In this document: piece after piece, positions 32,579 to 45,762 of the stretch
Layout: each line of letters begins with the position of its first letter
Position numbering within the stretch: the stretch's first letter is position 1
Assembly: GCA_004519485.1 (NCBI GenBank)
Contig: CP038120.1
Coordinates: forward strand, 372,501-436,500
Direction: 5' to 3'
Origin: Nannochloropsis oceanica
Taxonomy: Eukaryota; Sar; Eustigmatophyceae; Eustigmatales; Monodopsidaceae
Length of the DNA stretch: 64,000 nt
Notes under the pieces: generated by a model
Database searches by the model: none
Told to the model about the DNA's origin: nothing
Seen by the model: the letters and a program-made list of their open reading frames with translations, nothing else
Position numbers and translations under genes: made by a program

Positions 32579-33536
32579 AAATACATACACCCACATACAC
32601 CCCACACATACTCCTACAACCGCACGTGGACATCCCCACATCCACACTTAAAGGTGCTTTTGGGCCCCAGCGTCGTAGGAATATCACCGTGGGGACGTAC
32701 ACAGGAGCGGAAAAGAAAATATTTTAGAAGTCAATTTGACAAGTCCTCTTTAATAAAATACTAAATAGGAACGCAAGCCCCTGCAAACCTTGTTGTGACG
32801 TCGGGGAGAAGAGATAGAGAGAGCAGCGGGAGCATGCAGCGTGCCTAAAATCAGCACCAAGAAAAAAAATAGAAGAAATAAACAGAAAAAAACACATACA
32901 GCCCCCCCAAAAAAGACTGGAGCGTGATCCACGACTCGCTTTACATTATTTCTTTTTCCTTACGTACCTTCCGGAGCCGGCATGCACGTGCAACACAAAT
33001 CAATCGTGTTTTCTTTCCTTAATTTTACTAAAAATTGTTATTAATTTTCTCTGTTTCTGGCCCATAAATGGTTCAGCGTGATTTTAATATGTGGTGAGTG
33101 AGATCGGACCATCTAATAAGTATCTGTTGCCTTCTGTTTACTTGAGTGGCTGCTTATACGCGGGGGGGGGCTTCAATACTGATGGTGTTGGTAGGGCTGC
33201 TGCAAAGTCACTATTCTAACTGTGCTGCTACTCACTCACGGTGGTGAGGGTGCTCCTGATGTAAATGGAAGCTGCTGAAACTCGACTCACCCACACGACG
33301 ACCGATAAAGCCTCCACAATTTAACACAGCTCCCGCTCCTCAGTCCCATTCCTCCCTCCCTTCCTCCCCCTCCTCTTAGACCTCATCCTCTCTCTCCTAG
33401 GCTTCCCTCCCCGTCCTCCATGGACATTACCGCGCCCTGCGACGCTTCCTTTCTCCTCATCCGCCTCCTCTCCTCTTTGTTATACGCCTAGTCCTTCACC
33501 TCCATCCTGCCGCTACTCCTGCAACTCTCGCCGCTA
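32579..33536. other. Intergenic region downstream of the MFS gene
   Basis: No supported gene. AT-rich left half with A-runs; the right half begins the pyrimidine-rich 3' side of the MFS gene. Likely contains its 3' UTR. Confidence 0.5.
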
Positions 33537-36500
33537 TTACTCCTGTTGCTGCGGCTGCTGCTGCGGCTGCTGCTGCTGCTGCTGCTGCTGCTCCATCTCT
33601 ACCTCCTTCTTCTCGTCCAACGTCCCTAGACTTTTGCCTCCAGTTTCCGGCAGCATCAGCGCGGCGGCGCCCGCAATGAGAGAAATGACTGTTTGGGGAA
33701 GAAAATGGAACAAGGGAAGGAAGGAGAGGAGGGATGGAGGGGAGGAATGAGGGGGAAAGAAAAAGAACCATCAAGAGAGGCCTTGATAGAGGTGTGATCC
33801 TCCCTATGTACCCATGTCCCTACCAAAGGAAGCGATTCGTAACTGGCAAGACCTTCCATCATTTCCCTCTCTTCCTCTCTCCCTCCCTCCCTCCCTCTCT
33901 CCTCCTTACCCGTCAAAATGATACCCGGCACCCATCCATCTGCTGCGTCTCCTCGCAGGATCTGCGGGGCAAGGATACCGCCCACCCTCGCCACCGCCGA
34001 CGCCACCGAATGGCCTGTGGAACGGACGGCAGTGGGGTAGGCTTCAGGCGTCGCGACCCAGGTCGTGGACGAGGCTGGAGGGAGGGAGGGGGGGAGGGAG
34101 GGAGGGAGGGAGGGAGGTTTAAGAACTGATGTAGTCCACGTCGAATATTGTGTCTTCCCTCCGCCCCTCCTTCCCTCCCTCTTTCCTTCCCTCCTGCTCA
34201 CCAGCCATGGCACCAATACGGCAAATGACCGCGGCGATGAGGAGGGAAGGGCGAGCTGGGAGGTGGAGAGCAAAGAAGAGGGAGAGGAGGGCGGCACCAA
34301 TGGCCGACAGGAGGTAGGTGGAGACTTGCGTGTTCTTGCGCCCACACCGCTCGAGGAGGGCGATAGCTAAAAGGACTCCCACGGCCTGGGGTAAGAGGAG
34401 GGGGAGGGGGGGGGGGAGACGAACGTGAACGACTCAATGAGTGGCACGACTCGATTAAATGCACCACTGAATACATACATAAATAATTGCACGAGCATAT
34501 AAATAAATAAATCGATAAATAAAAAAGAATAACCTATATGCTGACCGACCGCCCCCCCCCCCCCCCCCCCACCTCTGCCCGTTTTCTTCCCTTCCTCCCT
34601 CTCCTCCTCGTGGATTACACCTACCCCCACCTTCCTCCTTCCGCCTCATGGATTACCCACTGCAAAACCTCCCAGCGCCTCCCTCCCTCTCCTCTCTGTA
34701 CCTACCTCCGAAGCCGCCGCAAACATGAGTGTGGGGTAGTCAAACAGCTCTCCATGCTCCGTGCCTGCCTCCCCCTCCGAGGAGAAGATGGAGGCCGAGA
34801 GGACGATGATGCCATAATACAAAAGGCCAAAGGAGAACCAAATGACCCACAGCCAGAGGGTAGTGGCGCGCAGGGCGGCGCTGAGAAGGAGGGGGAGGGT
34901 GGACAGAAAAGAGGAGGAAGAGAGCGGGGAGGAGGAAGGATGGTGGTGGTGGGGCTCAAGGGGACAGATGTCCTGGGCTGCTGCTGCTGGTGCTGGTGCT
35001 GCGGAAGGTATCGGCTCTTCCTCCGCTCCCTGCTCCCTCCCCTCCTCCACCACTATGGCCGTTGCCGTGGCTGCCATGGACGCCTTTCGCCTTTCCTCCC
35101 TCACTCCCTCGGCAGGGGTCTCGGTGCACCTCAAATTGATCAAATCGCTGTGCAGATCCTTTCGACCGTTCCAACGGGCGGCCGTTACCAACACTTGCCA
35201 CGCCTTTTCCGTTTGCCCTTCCTCCAGTAACCAGCGAGGGGACTCGGGGAGGCAGAAGATGGCCAGAGTGGCAACGAGCAGCGGGGTCGAGGCCACGACT
35301 GAGGGAGGGAAGGAGGGAGGGTGGGAACGGGGATGGTGGAGGGGGAAACGTCGTCTTTCAAAAAGGGGAGAGCACAAGGCGTGGACGAGGGAGGGAGGGA
35401 GGGAGGGAAGGAGGGAGGAAGGGAAGCGAAACAAAAGCAAGTACGTACGTGTGAGGTACCGCCAGCCGTGTTCCTCGAGCGTTCCCCAGGCCATGCCCAC
35501 CACAACCACCGAGCCCAACACCCAAAACATCTGCATCATCAGTAGCATGGTGCCTGGGAGGGAAAGGAGGGAGGGAGGGAGGGAGGGAGGGAGGGGGTAA
35601 GCGGACGTGTGGCATGACGACGCTCAGCACCCACCTCATGTGCGTTGGCAGCAGTAGAAGTCACAGAGCACGACACGAGGAATACACACACATATGCCGG
35701 CCGGGGGAGCGGGTGATGAGGAGGGAAGGGGGTAGATAAAATAGGTGCTTACCTCGGTATTTGGTAGGTGTGACTTCGCAGAGCAAGTCGAAAGGCACCG
35801 AGAGACCGCCAATTCCAAAGCCGACCAGGGCGCGCGTGACGAGGAGAAAGGGAAAGGAAGGAGAGAGGGCGCTGGCGATGGAGAAGACGAGCATCATAAT
35901 GCATGACGCCAGGTAGGCCTGTGGAGGGGGGAAGGGGGGGAGGAAGGGAGGGAAGGAGGGAGGAGGGGGAAAACACGTTTCGAAGGATGTGAGGCGTACG
36001 CAGGGGGAGAAGGAGAGAGAAAGGGAAGGAGGGAGGAAGGGAGGAGGATCTTCCATATGTACCCCATTTGTCTGAGATTTTTGAAATGTCTGAAAACGAG
36101 CAGTCCAGAAAAGTAGGAAGGACGAGGGAGGGAGGGAGGGAGGGAGGGGGAAAAGCTTCACCTTTTGCCGCCCCCATCTGTCCGAGACCGGCCCCCAGAT
36201 GAGACAGCCGACGAACTCGCCACCAAACACTGCAAAACCCAGCCAGGCAAGCGCTGCGAGGAAGGGAGGGAACGAGGCAAGAAGGGGTGGGGGAGGAGGG
36301 AGAGAGTGAGGGAAGAGTGAAAAGAGGAGGGGGGGTTCGTTCATAAAATGGAGGAATGAAATTTAATAACGGACGCATGGCTGTCTCCCTTCCCTCCCTC
36401 CTTCCTTCCCTCTCTCCGTCCCTTCTTCCTTCCTTCCCTCCCTCCCTCCCTCCCCTTACTTCGGTGAGTGCTCAGGCCCCACTCATGCCCGACCCCATTG

Positions 36501-37177
36501 CCCATAAAACTCATCAACGTCACCTCCATGCAGTCCGCGGCGAAGCCCAAGCCGGCAATTAAGAGGAGGAAGAATTGAAAGGGCCCAAGGCCAATAAGAT
36601 CCTGTCATGGAAAGGGACGAGAGGTGGAAAAGGCGGGTGGGGGCAGAGGGGAGGGGGGGAAGGAAGGAGAGTGAGTGTGACTTCCGTACAGCCAACCGCG
36701 GCAAAGCCTTAGCCAGCCACAACCCATCGGAAGAGATTTATCGAGGCCATTAAACCCTCCTAGGATAGAGGACGAACAAGGGAGAGAGAGGAGGAGGGAG
36801 AGAGGGAGGGAGTGAGTGAAGGAAGGAGGAGGTAAGCAGGAAGGGATCTGTCCTTAATTTATCCTGGCACTTCGCAAGACGCCGACAAGGATCACGGGGG
36901 GGGTAAGGGATGCAGAAACAGAACAATTTTCTGGCTGCCTACAAGATTATCCACCCTCCAAATCACTTACCTCGAGTTCATCGATGGTCCACGTACGTTT
37001 CTCCTCCATGCCAGTATAGGACTCCTGCTGCTGCTGTTGCTGCGACGGCCGGTCCTTTTCGGCAGTCGCGGAAGACGAGGTCGAGAATGCGGTCAAGGGG
37101 GAGGAAGAGGAACTTAGAGAGGATGCGAGGGACTGAGATAAGGCCCACAATGTTGGTTTTTCGGCTCCACCGTCCAT
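33537..37177 (-). CDS. MFS transporter, SVOP/organic-solute type
   Basis: Nine minus-strand exons (36971-37177, 36460-36601, 36162-36253, 35753-35918, 35449-35553, 34706-35298, 34202-34385, 33911-34074, 33537-33688) encode about 600 residues. Motifs in order are IGLGPFQFFLLLIAGLGF with DCMEVTLMSF (the DxxE of SV2/SVOP-like carriers), VSDRWGRQK between helices 2 and 3, FLLVTRALVGFGIGG, PESPRWLLEEG, ALLERCGRKN, TPEAYPTAVRSTGHS and LPETGG. This is a 12-helix facilitator or symporter of the sugar/organic-ion branch. The cytosolic loop after PESPRW is enlarged (about 80 residues, Ala/Glu/His/Ser-rich), and the C-terminus is a short poly-Gln tail. The substrate cannot be read from sequence. Junction positions may be off by a base. 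Confidence 0.85.
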
Positions 37178-38322
37178 CAAAGGCGGGTGGGGCGAGAGCT
37201 TGATGGGGAGGAAGCAGGCAGTGAAGGGGGGGCAGCCCTAGCTGTCCACGACGGCGTCCGTCACACTCCGCGGTAGAACCGCGTGGAGGGAGCAAAAGAA
37301 GAGTCTCTTTTCTGCTGTGTCTGCGGCTGTGAAGAGATGCGTAAGGTGTAACTATGAGTGCTTGCACGTGGGACGGTTATCAGTGCTGGACACTCCCTGC
37401 TCTCTCCACGCACGGAGGCCAAGGCAAACCAGAAGTGGTAAGGCAGAGGCAACGACACACAAAACCTGCGTATTTATCTCGAGGTGTGAGTGCTAGGGAA
37501 AGCTGCGTGGTGGGTGAACGGGAATGGGAATGTGTTCCTGCAATGACAGACGACGAACGTTGAATGCGAAGGTAGGGTGAGCCTCTTAAGGGTGGGAGAA
37601 GCAAAGCTGGAGGGTTTTCACGGGACGATTAGGACGTGATATACACGCAACATCTATGCACATGCCTTGCGTGTGTATGATGGACAAAGTGAGAGCGCAG
37701 CCTATGCATGTGTGTGCGCTTGCTTCCTTGATTGAGCTCGGTACAAGTCATTAATTTTTGATTTTTGATACGGAACATTTTCATCCGGTGGCGTCGCTGT
37801 CTAAAGGATGAGGCCGTCGCACTTCTTTTGTCAATGGGCGGTACTTTGGTACTGACAGTGATTGGTGCGTGCGTAGATTGAACAAGGGTAGGATCAAGAC
37901 GAGTGACGGTGGAAACAAATCGTAGGTCAGCGCGCCCGATCAAGTGCACCGGGCTTGACCAAACGAAAGGCCCATTCTTTTTAGAGGAGGCCTCGGGGGA
38001 GGCAGAGAACATCCAGAGGAGAGACGAATCTCGGAGGGGCTCGCCACTCTAGGATGGTTGAGGCGGTGTGAAGCTTGTCAAAGAGCACGCCTGGATGAAG
38101 ATAACAATTTTTTGAATGGTATTTCGAACTATGCAGGAGAACCCAAAGGTGGGCCCGCACGAGAATCCTCGCTACTGAGCACTCCAAATCCCTCAACCTC
38201 CACAGAAAGGAAAAAAAACAAGCTTTCATGCGTAGCAGACTAATTTCATCGAGAGCTCACCCTGTCCACTTTTCCTATCCGTATACATAGCTACTTTTAT
38301 ATCTTCAATGTAAATCGTTCTC
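37178..38322. other. Intergenic region between tandem minus-strand genes
   Basis: Upstream of the MFS gene and downstream of the Nudix gene. Only short frames without family similarity; no CCCT tracts. Likely promoter of the MFS gene. Confidence 0.5.
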
Positions 38323-40504
38323 TTAAAATCCACCCGCCCCGCCTTCCACCGGTTCACGGACCCTAGCCATCACACCCTCATCCTTTATTCCGTTGCTTCC
38401 ATTCCCAACCTTCCCGCCCCCTCCTCCTTTTCCATGCTTCTCATGGTGCCATTGTGATGTGTGATACAACCAGGCCGCCCCCGGCTTAAACCCCATCTCC
38501 AGACGCGTCCCCACAATCGCCGTCAGGGCCCCGCCCTCCCTCTCGCCCTCCCTCCCGCCCTCCTCCAACACGTCCTGGCATAGATCATAGACACAAGCGT
38601 AGAGGGGAGAGGAGAGAAAGCGGGGCTGGGAGAGGAACAGGGACAGAGGCACCCACTCACAGACCGCGATCTCACGCGGACAGGGTTGAATGCTACGGGT
38701 GGAGTGAATGAGGGGTGGAGAGAGGGATAGATATAATAAATAACAGGGATATAATAAATAAAAATTCATTATGATACCTTCCCTCTTTACCTACACAGAC
38801 AATCGCCGCGAGACCACAAAGAATAAATATCAAATTGACCGAGGGGTAAGCCTGTCCTCCCTCCCTCCCTCCCTCCTTCCCTCCCTCCCTCCCTTCCTAC
38901 CTACCTGCTCCCCTCCTCCACTTCGAGGCGTGCCACAAAGAACAAGTCACTCTTACCAAAGGCAAAGCCGTGAGCATGCCGAAAGGCCACCAGGCTCCGA
39001 AACCGCGCGTCTACCCCCGTCTCCTCCTTCACCTTTAGGATGGAAATGGAAAGGAAAGAGGAAGAGAAGGGAAGACGAATTGATGAGGCGAAAAGAGAAG
39101 TTTTTTTAAATTGTCTTCATCCAAAGTAAGAGAGAAAGGTGAAGGCATGGAGAAGACACGGGAGGGAGGGAGGAAGGAAGGGAGAGAGCTGTAACCGTAG
39201 AGGGAGACGGAAAGCATGGAGGTAGCTAAAGAGGGAGGGAGAAAGAGAGGGAAGAAGGGAAGGCGTCTGCTTCCCACCTCACGTTCGGCGCCGGTGCCAA
39301 TGTCCTCCCCCACGTCCAGCAAGCCCGTGGGCATCTAGAGAGGGAGGGAGGGAGGGACGGAGAGAGGGGGAGAGAGAGGGAGAGGGAGGGAGGGAGGGAG
39401 GGAGGGAGGAAGGAGATACACGGTGAAAATGACTTACTAAGACGTGATCGTCCACATCTTCATTAAGATTTACCTCGTCTGGACCTTCTCTTCTACTTCT
39501 ACACAGACCCAATAACATTTCCCCCCTACTTTCTCCCTCCCTCCCTCGCTACCTCCCTCTCTACCTTCCAAACGCCCGTCCCCTTCAATGGCCCACTTTT
39601 CTCCTGCACGGCTAAAATGTACTTCCCACTCTTGTCGAGCACCAAGGCACCCACGCCCACCTGTGAGGTAGGGAGGGCGGGCGGATGGAAAGGTGAAATA
39701 AGACGAGAAAGGAGACGACAAAAAGAGGGAGTCTCCCGAAAATGGGCAAGGAGGGAAGGAGAAAAAGCGGAGGGGGGGAGGGAGGGGAGAGGGAAAGAGG
39801 GAAGGAGTTCGTACCTAGAGCATGGGGAGGGGGGAGAGAGGGAGGGAGGGAGGGTAGTAGGGTCAGAGGGATGGAGGGGCTGAGGGATGGAGGAAAGTTC
39901 TCACCTGGTGGGTGGGCCCGGGCGGGAGTGTGCAAGGCGTATCGGTCGCCAGCCAGCGGGTCATCATCACGTACCCTCGCTCGGCGTGGTGGAATTCAAA
40001 CCCCTGGGCAGCTGCCACAGGCACGTGGGAGGCGAGAGACAGGGGAACCTTGAGCCAAATGCCGCGTTTGTGCTCTGCTTTCCATGCTGAGGGGAGGAAG
40101 GGAGGAATGAAGGGGAGGGAAGAAAAAGCGAGAATTGGCGGGGCAGAAAGACGAAGAGGGGGAAGAGGAGCGAGGGAAAGGGGATGAAGAAGGGAGGTGT
40201 CTGCAGATTAAGCTATCGATGGTAATTGTCGGACAAGAGGGAGCTTGATAACTCCCTCGCTGCAGGCAAAGACCCGATGCTCCTCCACATTCATTTAAAA
40301 GACCTTACCAGTTAGCGACGCCTTCAACTGCCTGTCGAAGACACAAGGATCAGAGGGGAGTCCTTCAGTCTCAATAATAATGCCTTGATAATGGTCTGTC
40401 ATGTGCGGCAAATGAAGGGGACTCGGTGGTAGGGTGGGAGGGGACGGAGGGGAAATCAGAGGAGGAGTGGGAGGGGGAGGCGACGACGACGACGACGAGG
40501 ACAT
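38323..40504 (-). CDS. Nudix hydrolase, NUDT6-like
   Basis: Six minus-strand exons (40309-40504, 39905-40086, 39565-39660, 39278-39334, 38905-39032, 38323-38692) join in frame to 342 residues from ATG 40504. The pre-Nudix domain has RGIWLKVPLSLASHVPVAAA, GFEFHHAERGYVMMTRWL and PGPTHQ, characteristic of NUDT6/FGF-antisense-type proteins. The complete Nudix box G-x5-E-x7-REVKEETGV spans the junction of exons 4 and 5, preceded by WKMPTGLLDVGED. Then come FGKSDLFFVARL and EIAVCEWVPL. Nudix enzymes hydrolyse nucleoside diphosphates linked to another group; this subfamily's natural substrate is uncertain. The frame stays open upstream of ATG 40504 to a TTTCAG acceptor near 40630, so another 5' exon with a targeting peptide is possible. 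Confidence 0.85.
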
Positions 40505-41141
40505 GAGGACTACAAGTCGAGGCAGGCTACTGCGGAGGGTGCCGTGGGAGGGACGGAACAGAAGGGGCCGGAGGGGCGGGAAGGCGAAGAGGAGGGGTAG
40601 CCGAAAGGCGGTTGTGGAAGAAAGCTGAAACAAGAAAATGATGACGCTTGGGAGAAGGCTGATGAAGGCAGCACGGCGGAAGAGGGGGCGGGGAGTGGGT
40701 GACGGAAGACAAGGAATGATTACGTTGCGCTGGGGGCTTGCAGTGGAAGCTGTGCCGTGAGTTGTGGTGAGCGAGGCGGTTCTGAGTTATAGAGATGAGG
40801 TCGACAAGAAAGTAACGAAGGATCCGAGTTGAAGTGGGTAAATTTTGCTTCCATGTCGGGTGCGTTTTGCTTCCCGAATGTGCCGCACCCATCGGGCGCA
40901 TGCGTGGGTCATGGTGGGGAGGGGCGCCCTTGCTGCTGCTAGCACTAAGAATAGGGTGCGAGTGGTGTCATGTCCTGCGGGGAAAAGACGCCGGGACAGG
41001 AGGTCGGCGCTCGTATGGACATTGAAACCCCCCCTTGACGGACCCTCCTTCCATCGGTCTCCCTATAAGTACAATACAACCTTACAGCAGCGCGCTCGTG
41101 GTGCCCTCGTTGCCAAGCGACAAAATCCACTCGGCCGTGCC

Positions 41142-44100
41142 ATGGCAACTGCATCTACAGCCTCAGGGCCGCCCAACAACGGCAACAGCAGCAACAGCAG
41201 CAGCAGCAGCAGTAGCAGCAGCAGTAGTAACAGGGGGGAAGACCAGGTATGTTTGAGAAATCTAGGCTGCAGAAATGATGCCAACAGCCTTTCTTTGAGT
41301 CCATTTTATGAACTCTGTCGCCAATTTATTTACACCCGGTGTCCCTCTCCTCCTATCAACCAACCCTGAACCCCCTCCCGAGCAGACTACCACTGTCTAC
41401 CCCGTCAAGCGCTTCGTATATGTGATTGCCAACATCACCGCCTTATCCGGGCTGCTGTTTGGCTACGACATTGGTAAGAAGGGAAGGTGGAGGAAGATGC
41501 AGGAAGTCAAAGAAACAGAGGGGGACAGGCTAGAGCGAAATGGAAGGAAGGACGTGCAAAGATGACTGCACTCGTCCAAATTACGCCACACAGTATTATT
41601 CCTCTTTTCCTCCAACCCCCCTTTGTTTTGTTGCTCTCCTTTCCCTTCTTCCCTCCCTCCTTCATTGCCTCAATTAGGGGGCTCAGGCGGGACGTTTGAG
41701 ATGGCTGGCTTTCGGAATCATTTCAATTGGCCGGCTCTCGGCGACAAAAGCGACCCGGCGTGGGTGGCGAATCAGCAAGGTAGGAGGAAAGGAGGGAGGG
41801 AAAAAGAGCGGGAAGCATGCACAGAATTCATGGATCTTGCTCTCGGACAGCGTGAAGGATATTAAGTTAAGAATATGGCTGGGACCCCACACTTTTCCTG
41901 CCTCGCTTCCATCCAACCCTACCCTCTCCTACCCCTATCCCTTCCTCTCCCTCGCGATCGCGCACCTCTCGTTCTCCGAGTACAATGCTGACTCTCCCCT
42001 TCCCTCCGTTGCCGCAGGCTGGATCACGGCCATGTTTTCCCTTGGCTGCATTGTCGGATCCATGCCCTCTGGGGCTCTGACTGATTTCCTGGGTCGGAAA
42101 AAATGCATCATTCTTCTATCCTTCATATTCTCCGTCGGCGCCATTATTCAATTAGTGCCCCGGGACTATGCGATGCTGCTTGCTGGCCGCTTCCTGTCGG
42201 GAATTGGTGCGTCTCTCTACCCCTCCCTTCCTCCATCCCTTCCTCCCTCAACCCCTCCCTCGCGTCCTCCAGGTTTCTCTATCATCTGTCTATGTCTAGG
42301 TTGCTTTACTTCCCTCGCATTGTGCCAGCATGCCTTCCTTCTCAACTTCAACTCTCACTGTCTTTATCGAAGCCAAAATATCACATGTGGTCGCACCTGA
42401 CCCTCCCTCCTTCCTCCCTCCTCCTCCTCCTCCCTCTCTTTTGCCTCCTCCCTCTGCCCTAGGTGTGGGTGGTCTGTCCATGGCTGCCACGCTCTACCAA
42501 TCCGAAACTGCGCCTTCCCAGGTAGACCTCCCTCTCTCCCTCCCTCCTCCCCCCCTTCCCTCCCTTCCTCCTTCAGTCCCTCGTGTCCGAATCACAAATA
42601 CCTCGACCACCACCCATCCGCCGTCCCTCCCACCCTCTCTCCCACCCTCCCTCCCTCCCCGCAAAGGTCCGAGGTCTCGTCGTCTCCATCCAGCAGCTAT
42701 CCATCACAGGAGGCATCCTCCTGGCAGGGGCCCTAAATGTGGGCCTGCAGCACTGGGAAGACGGCTGGCGGATCTCATACGGAGGGAAGGGGTTTTTCTC
42801 TATCCTCCTCATGTTCTTGATGGTACCTATCAATTTTCGCTCCCTCCCTCTCTCTTTCCCTCCCTCCCTCCCTTCTTCCCTCCCTCCCTCCTTCCCTCCC
42901 TGCTGTGTTCGAATATAGCTATCCGGGTACCATAATGGTCAAGAAAGCTGCACATGCATCACACTTTTCCTGCAACTCCAATGCAATAGTAGTAGCCCTC
43001 CTGACCCCTCCCCCATCCCCTTCATCTACTAGCTTTTCCTGCCCGAGTCCCCGCGCTGGCTGGTCGCTCATGGCAAGAGCGAGGAAGCCAAGGCTGCACT
43101 GCTGCGCATCCGGCAGGAAGAAGAAGTAGAGGGAGAGCTTGCGGCCATTGAATCAGCAGTCGAGGTACGTCTGTCTTGATAAGGATGGTAACTTCATGAG
43201 TCTTTTTTGTGAGATCGATACTATCTCTGGAGCATCAACCTCTTGACATATCGAATGTTAATATGGGGCGTGTGTGTCCATCATTGCATATCTCGGGGGG
43301 GTAATTGTGGTTTTCGGGAGAGGTACGTCCTTCGTTCGCCTTGTACAAACCCTCTTCTCACAGCTTGCCCTACCCTCCCTCCCGCCCTATCTCCTCCGAC
43401 AAGTCAGAAGCCTGTCTCGTTCCTCCTCTTATTCCTCCTCCCTCTTTCTCTTCCCTCCCTCCCTCCCCCTATACCGATTCGCCAGTCGGAAGCCCGTATG
43501 GAAAAAGGCGCGTGGAAGGACCTTGTTGCCCCCGGCGAATACATGTGGTATCGGACCATGCTCGGCTTTGGCATCCAACTGCTGCAACAGTTTTCGGGAA
43601 TCAATGCGGTACAGAAAAAGTCACAGAGACTGCCTTTCCCTTTTCTTCTTTTGTTTGATCGTGGGCGTGTCGGGGGGTCCCGGGTCGCACTTTCTTCCCT
43701 TGTTATAGACTTGGCGCCTTCTGTTAGGGTTGGGGTTTGTACAAACCCTCTTCTTGTCACATGAAAACAGAAGGGGGATACTTAAACAATAGATCAAAGA
43801 GCCGTCGTTCGTCATAGAGATGGATGTGACTATGATTATTATCTGCACCTCAATTCTCCTTTTCTCCCACCCTACTCTCTCTGTTTGCGCAGGTGATGTA
43901 TTTTGCACCGGTTATTTTCAAGAAATTTTTAGCCTCGAATATGGCCATCGTAGCGAACTTAGCAGTCGCCCTGGTCAACTATCTGAGCACGTTCTTGGCG
44001 CTTTACCTCGTGGATAAGGCGGGCAGGAGGGTGTTACTCGTGTTGGGGGGCTTGGGCATGGCTCTTTTTACGGGTATGGGGGTTAAAGGAAGAATGGAAA

Positions 44101-45280
44101 GGAGGAAAGGGAGCTTTTACGTGTGTGCTTTTTTTTTGGCAAAGCGATAGATTGCATGCTTGACGCAAAGGGAGTTAATCTTTTTAGCTTTCTTACGCTT
44201 TTCATATTTCCATATTATCCCTTACTCCATTCTCTAGGCCTGTTTGCTCTCTTTACGTCTGCTGCCTTTCACTACGAAACAGACAAGCGTATAGCGGGCG
44301 CTGTGATTGCCTGCACAGCTTTGTACGTCATGAATTTCGCCTATTCGGTAAGACAACAGGCGCCAACAGGGGCCATGAGCCTTGTGTCTCCGTTTGAAAA
44401 GCAGGAGATAGTGTGGACAAGATGCCATTGCGACCTGTCCTTCATTTTCCTGTACTCCAATTATCTTGGTAACCTAACTCTCATCTTCTTATCCATCCCT
44501 TCCTTTCAGTGGGGCCCGCTCGCCTGGGTCGTGGCCGCCGAAATCTTTCCCCAGCGTTTGCGCGGGAAGGGGATGACAATAACCACTCTCGCCAATTGGA
44601 TTACCAATTTCTGCATCGCCAAGGCCGTGCCCGTCATGATCCTGCCGGCGAAGTAAGTGGTTAGGGAGGCTGAAGAACGTGGACGTGTGAAGTTACTCGT
44701 CATTGAATTTGTTTTCCCAGGGAGAATTGAAAGAACCATAAGCGCACATTATCATGCTCATATCACAGCGCGTTGAAGATTGGATTGTATTTCCCTCTGG
44801 ATCAAAATTTTTGAGTACACGCTTAAGCTTCAACTCCTCTCTCATCAGTGAATCCTGCATTCGCTCCTGATTCATTGTACATTGTACTTTATCATGAGGC
44901 TCCGCGCTCCTTTCTATTTTCGAGCCTCATGTTGCCCACGCGCATCGCACTCATCTTTCTCCTCCTCTTTTCTCCCATTGAAAACACATTCTCCTCTCCC
45001 CCTCCTTTGACACTGCAGCTTCAATCTGTGGGGGACATTCCTCTTCTTCGCTTGCTTGTGCCTATTCATGGCCGCTTTTGTGCTCTTTGGCCTTCCAGAG
45101 ACAAAGGGCGTGCCATTGGAGAATATGGAGGCCTTGTTCGATGTTTGGCTGAAAGATACACCGCTGGCAGAAAAGATGACACTGCGGGGAGACAGCGCAC
45201 AGGCTCGGGCGGATAGGAAACACGCAGCGGACTGTGAAAACGAGGACACCGAAATGGGGGCGACAGAGCCCAAGCAATGA
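41142..45280 (+). CDS. Sugar porter family transporter (hexose/polyol type)
   Basis: Twelve exons (41142-41246, 41386-41473, 41678-41779, 42018-42206, 42463-42521, 42667-42822, 43033-43164, 43486-43608, 43893-44073, 44238-44347, 44510-44652, 45019-45280) join in frame to 549 residues. Sugar-porter signatures are ALSGLLFGYDIGG, SGALTDFLGRKK, AGRFLSGIGVGGLSM with YQSETAPSQVRG, PESPRWLVAHGK, GIQLLQQFSGINA, VDKAGRRVLL, WGPLAWVVAAEIFP with QRLRGKG, and GLPETKGVPLE. These place it among proton-coupled monosaccharide or inositol carriers with 12 membrane helices. The N-terminus is poly-Ser/Asn and the C-terminus is hydrophilic. Introns have few CCCT tracts. The substrate is not determinable here, although sugar porters include inositol carriers. 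Confidence 0.92.
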
Positions 45281-45762
45281 TGCCAGGCGACGGAGATAGA
45301 ACGCCACCACCGGCTAAGCAAATCGTGACATAACGGAATCCAACCCTCAACAAAATTCCAATCGTATAAATAGGCCACTATATACTCAAAGCATACATCG
45401 CAAAAAGGAGATTACAAGGGTGGATGTGGTGCGAGCAGGGTCTCTGTTGTAGCCGGTGATTTCCTTCGACGGAGATAGACTCGCAGTCGATGGACATAGA
45501 GACAGCAACAAAAAATAATCCAAGGGACGAACGTATAATGTTGTGAGGAATTCCATTTACACTGGCTTTTCTCGCTCAGAGTAATATACATAGTCAAATA
45601 TATAAACAACATAAAATATATCCAGGGCTGATCAATTGTTTATTAGTTTTACTTTTCAATTTTTCTACTTTCATCCCCAGCTTTTTTTAATTCCTCTAAC
45701 TTTTTATACTCTTTTCATCTTTTTGGTAACCGCCTCCATCCCCCTTCCTCTTTTGCCTTTCA

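Noticed and set aside
39430-39475. Possible extra Nudix exon between 39334 and 39565
   Set aside because: Joining VWK directly to MPTGLLD gives the expected Nudix strand; the segment has no matching family sequence.
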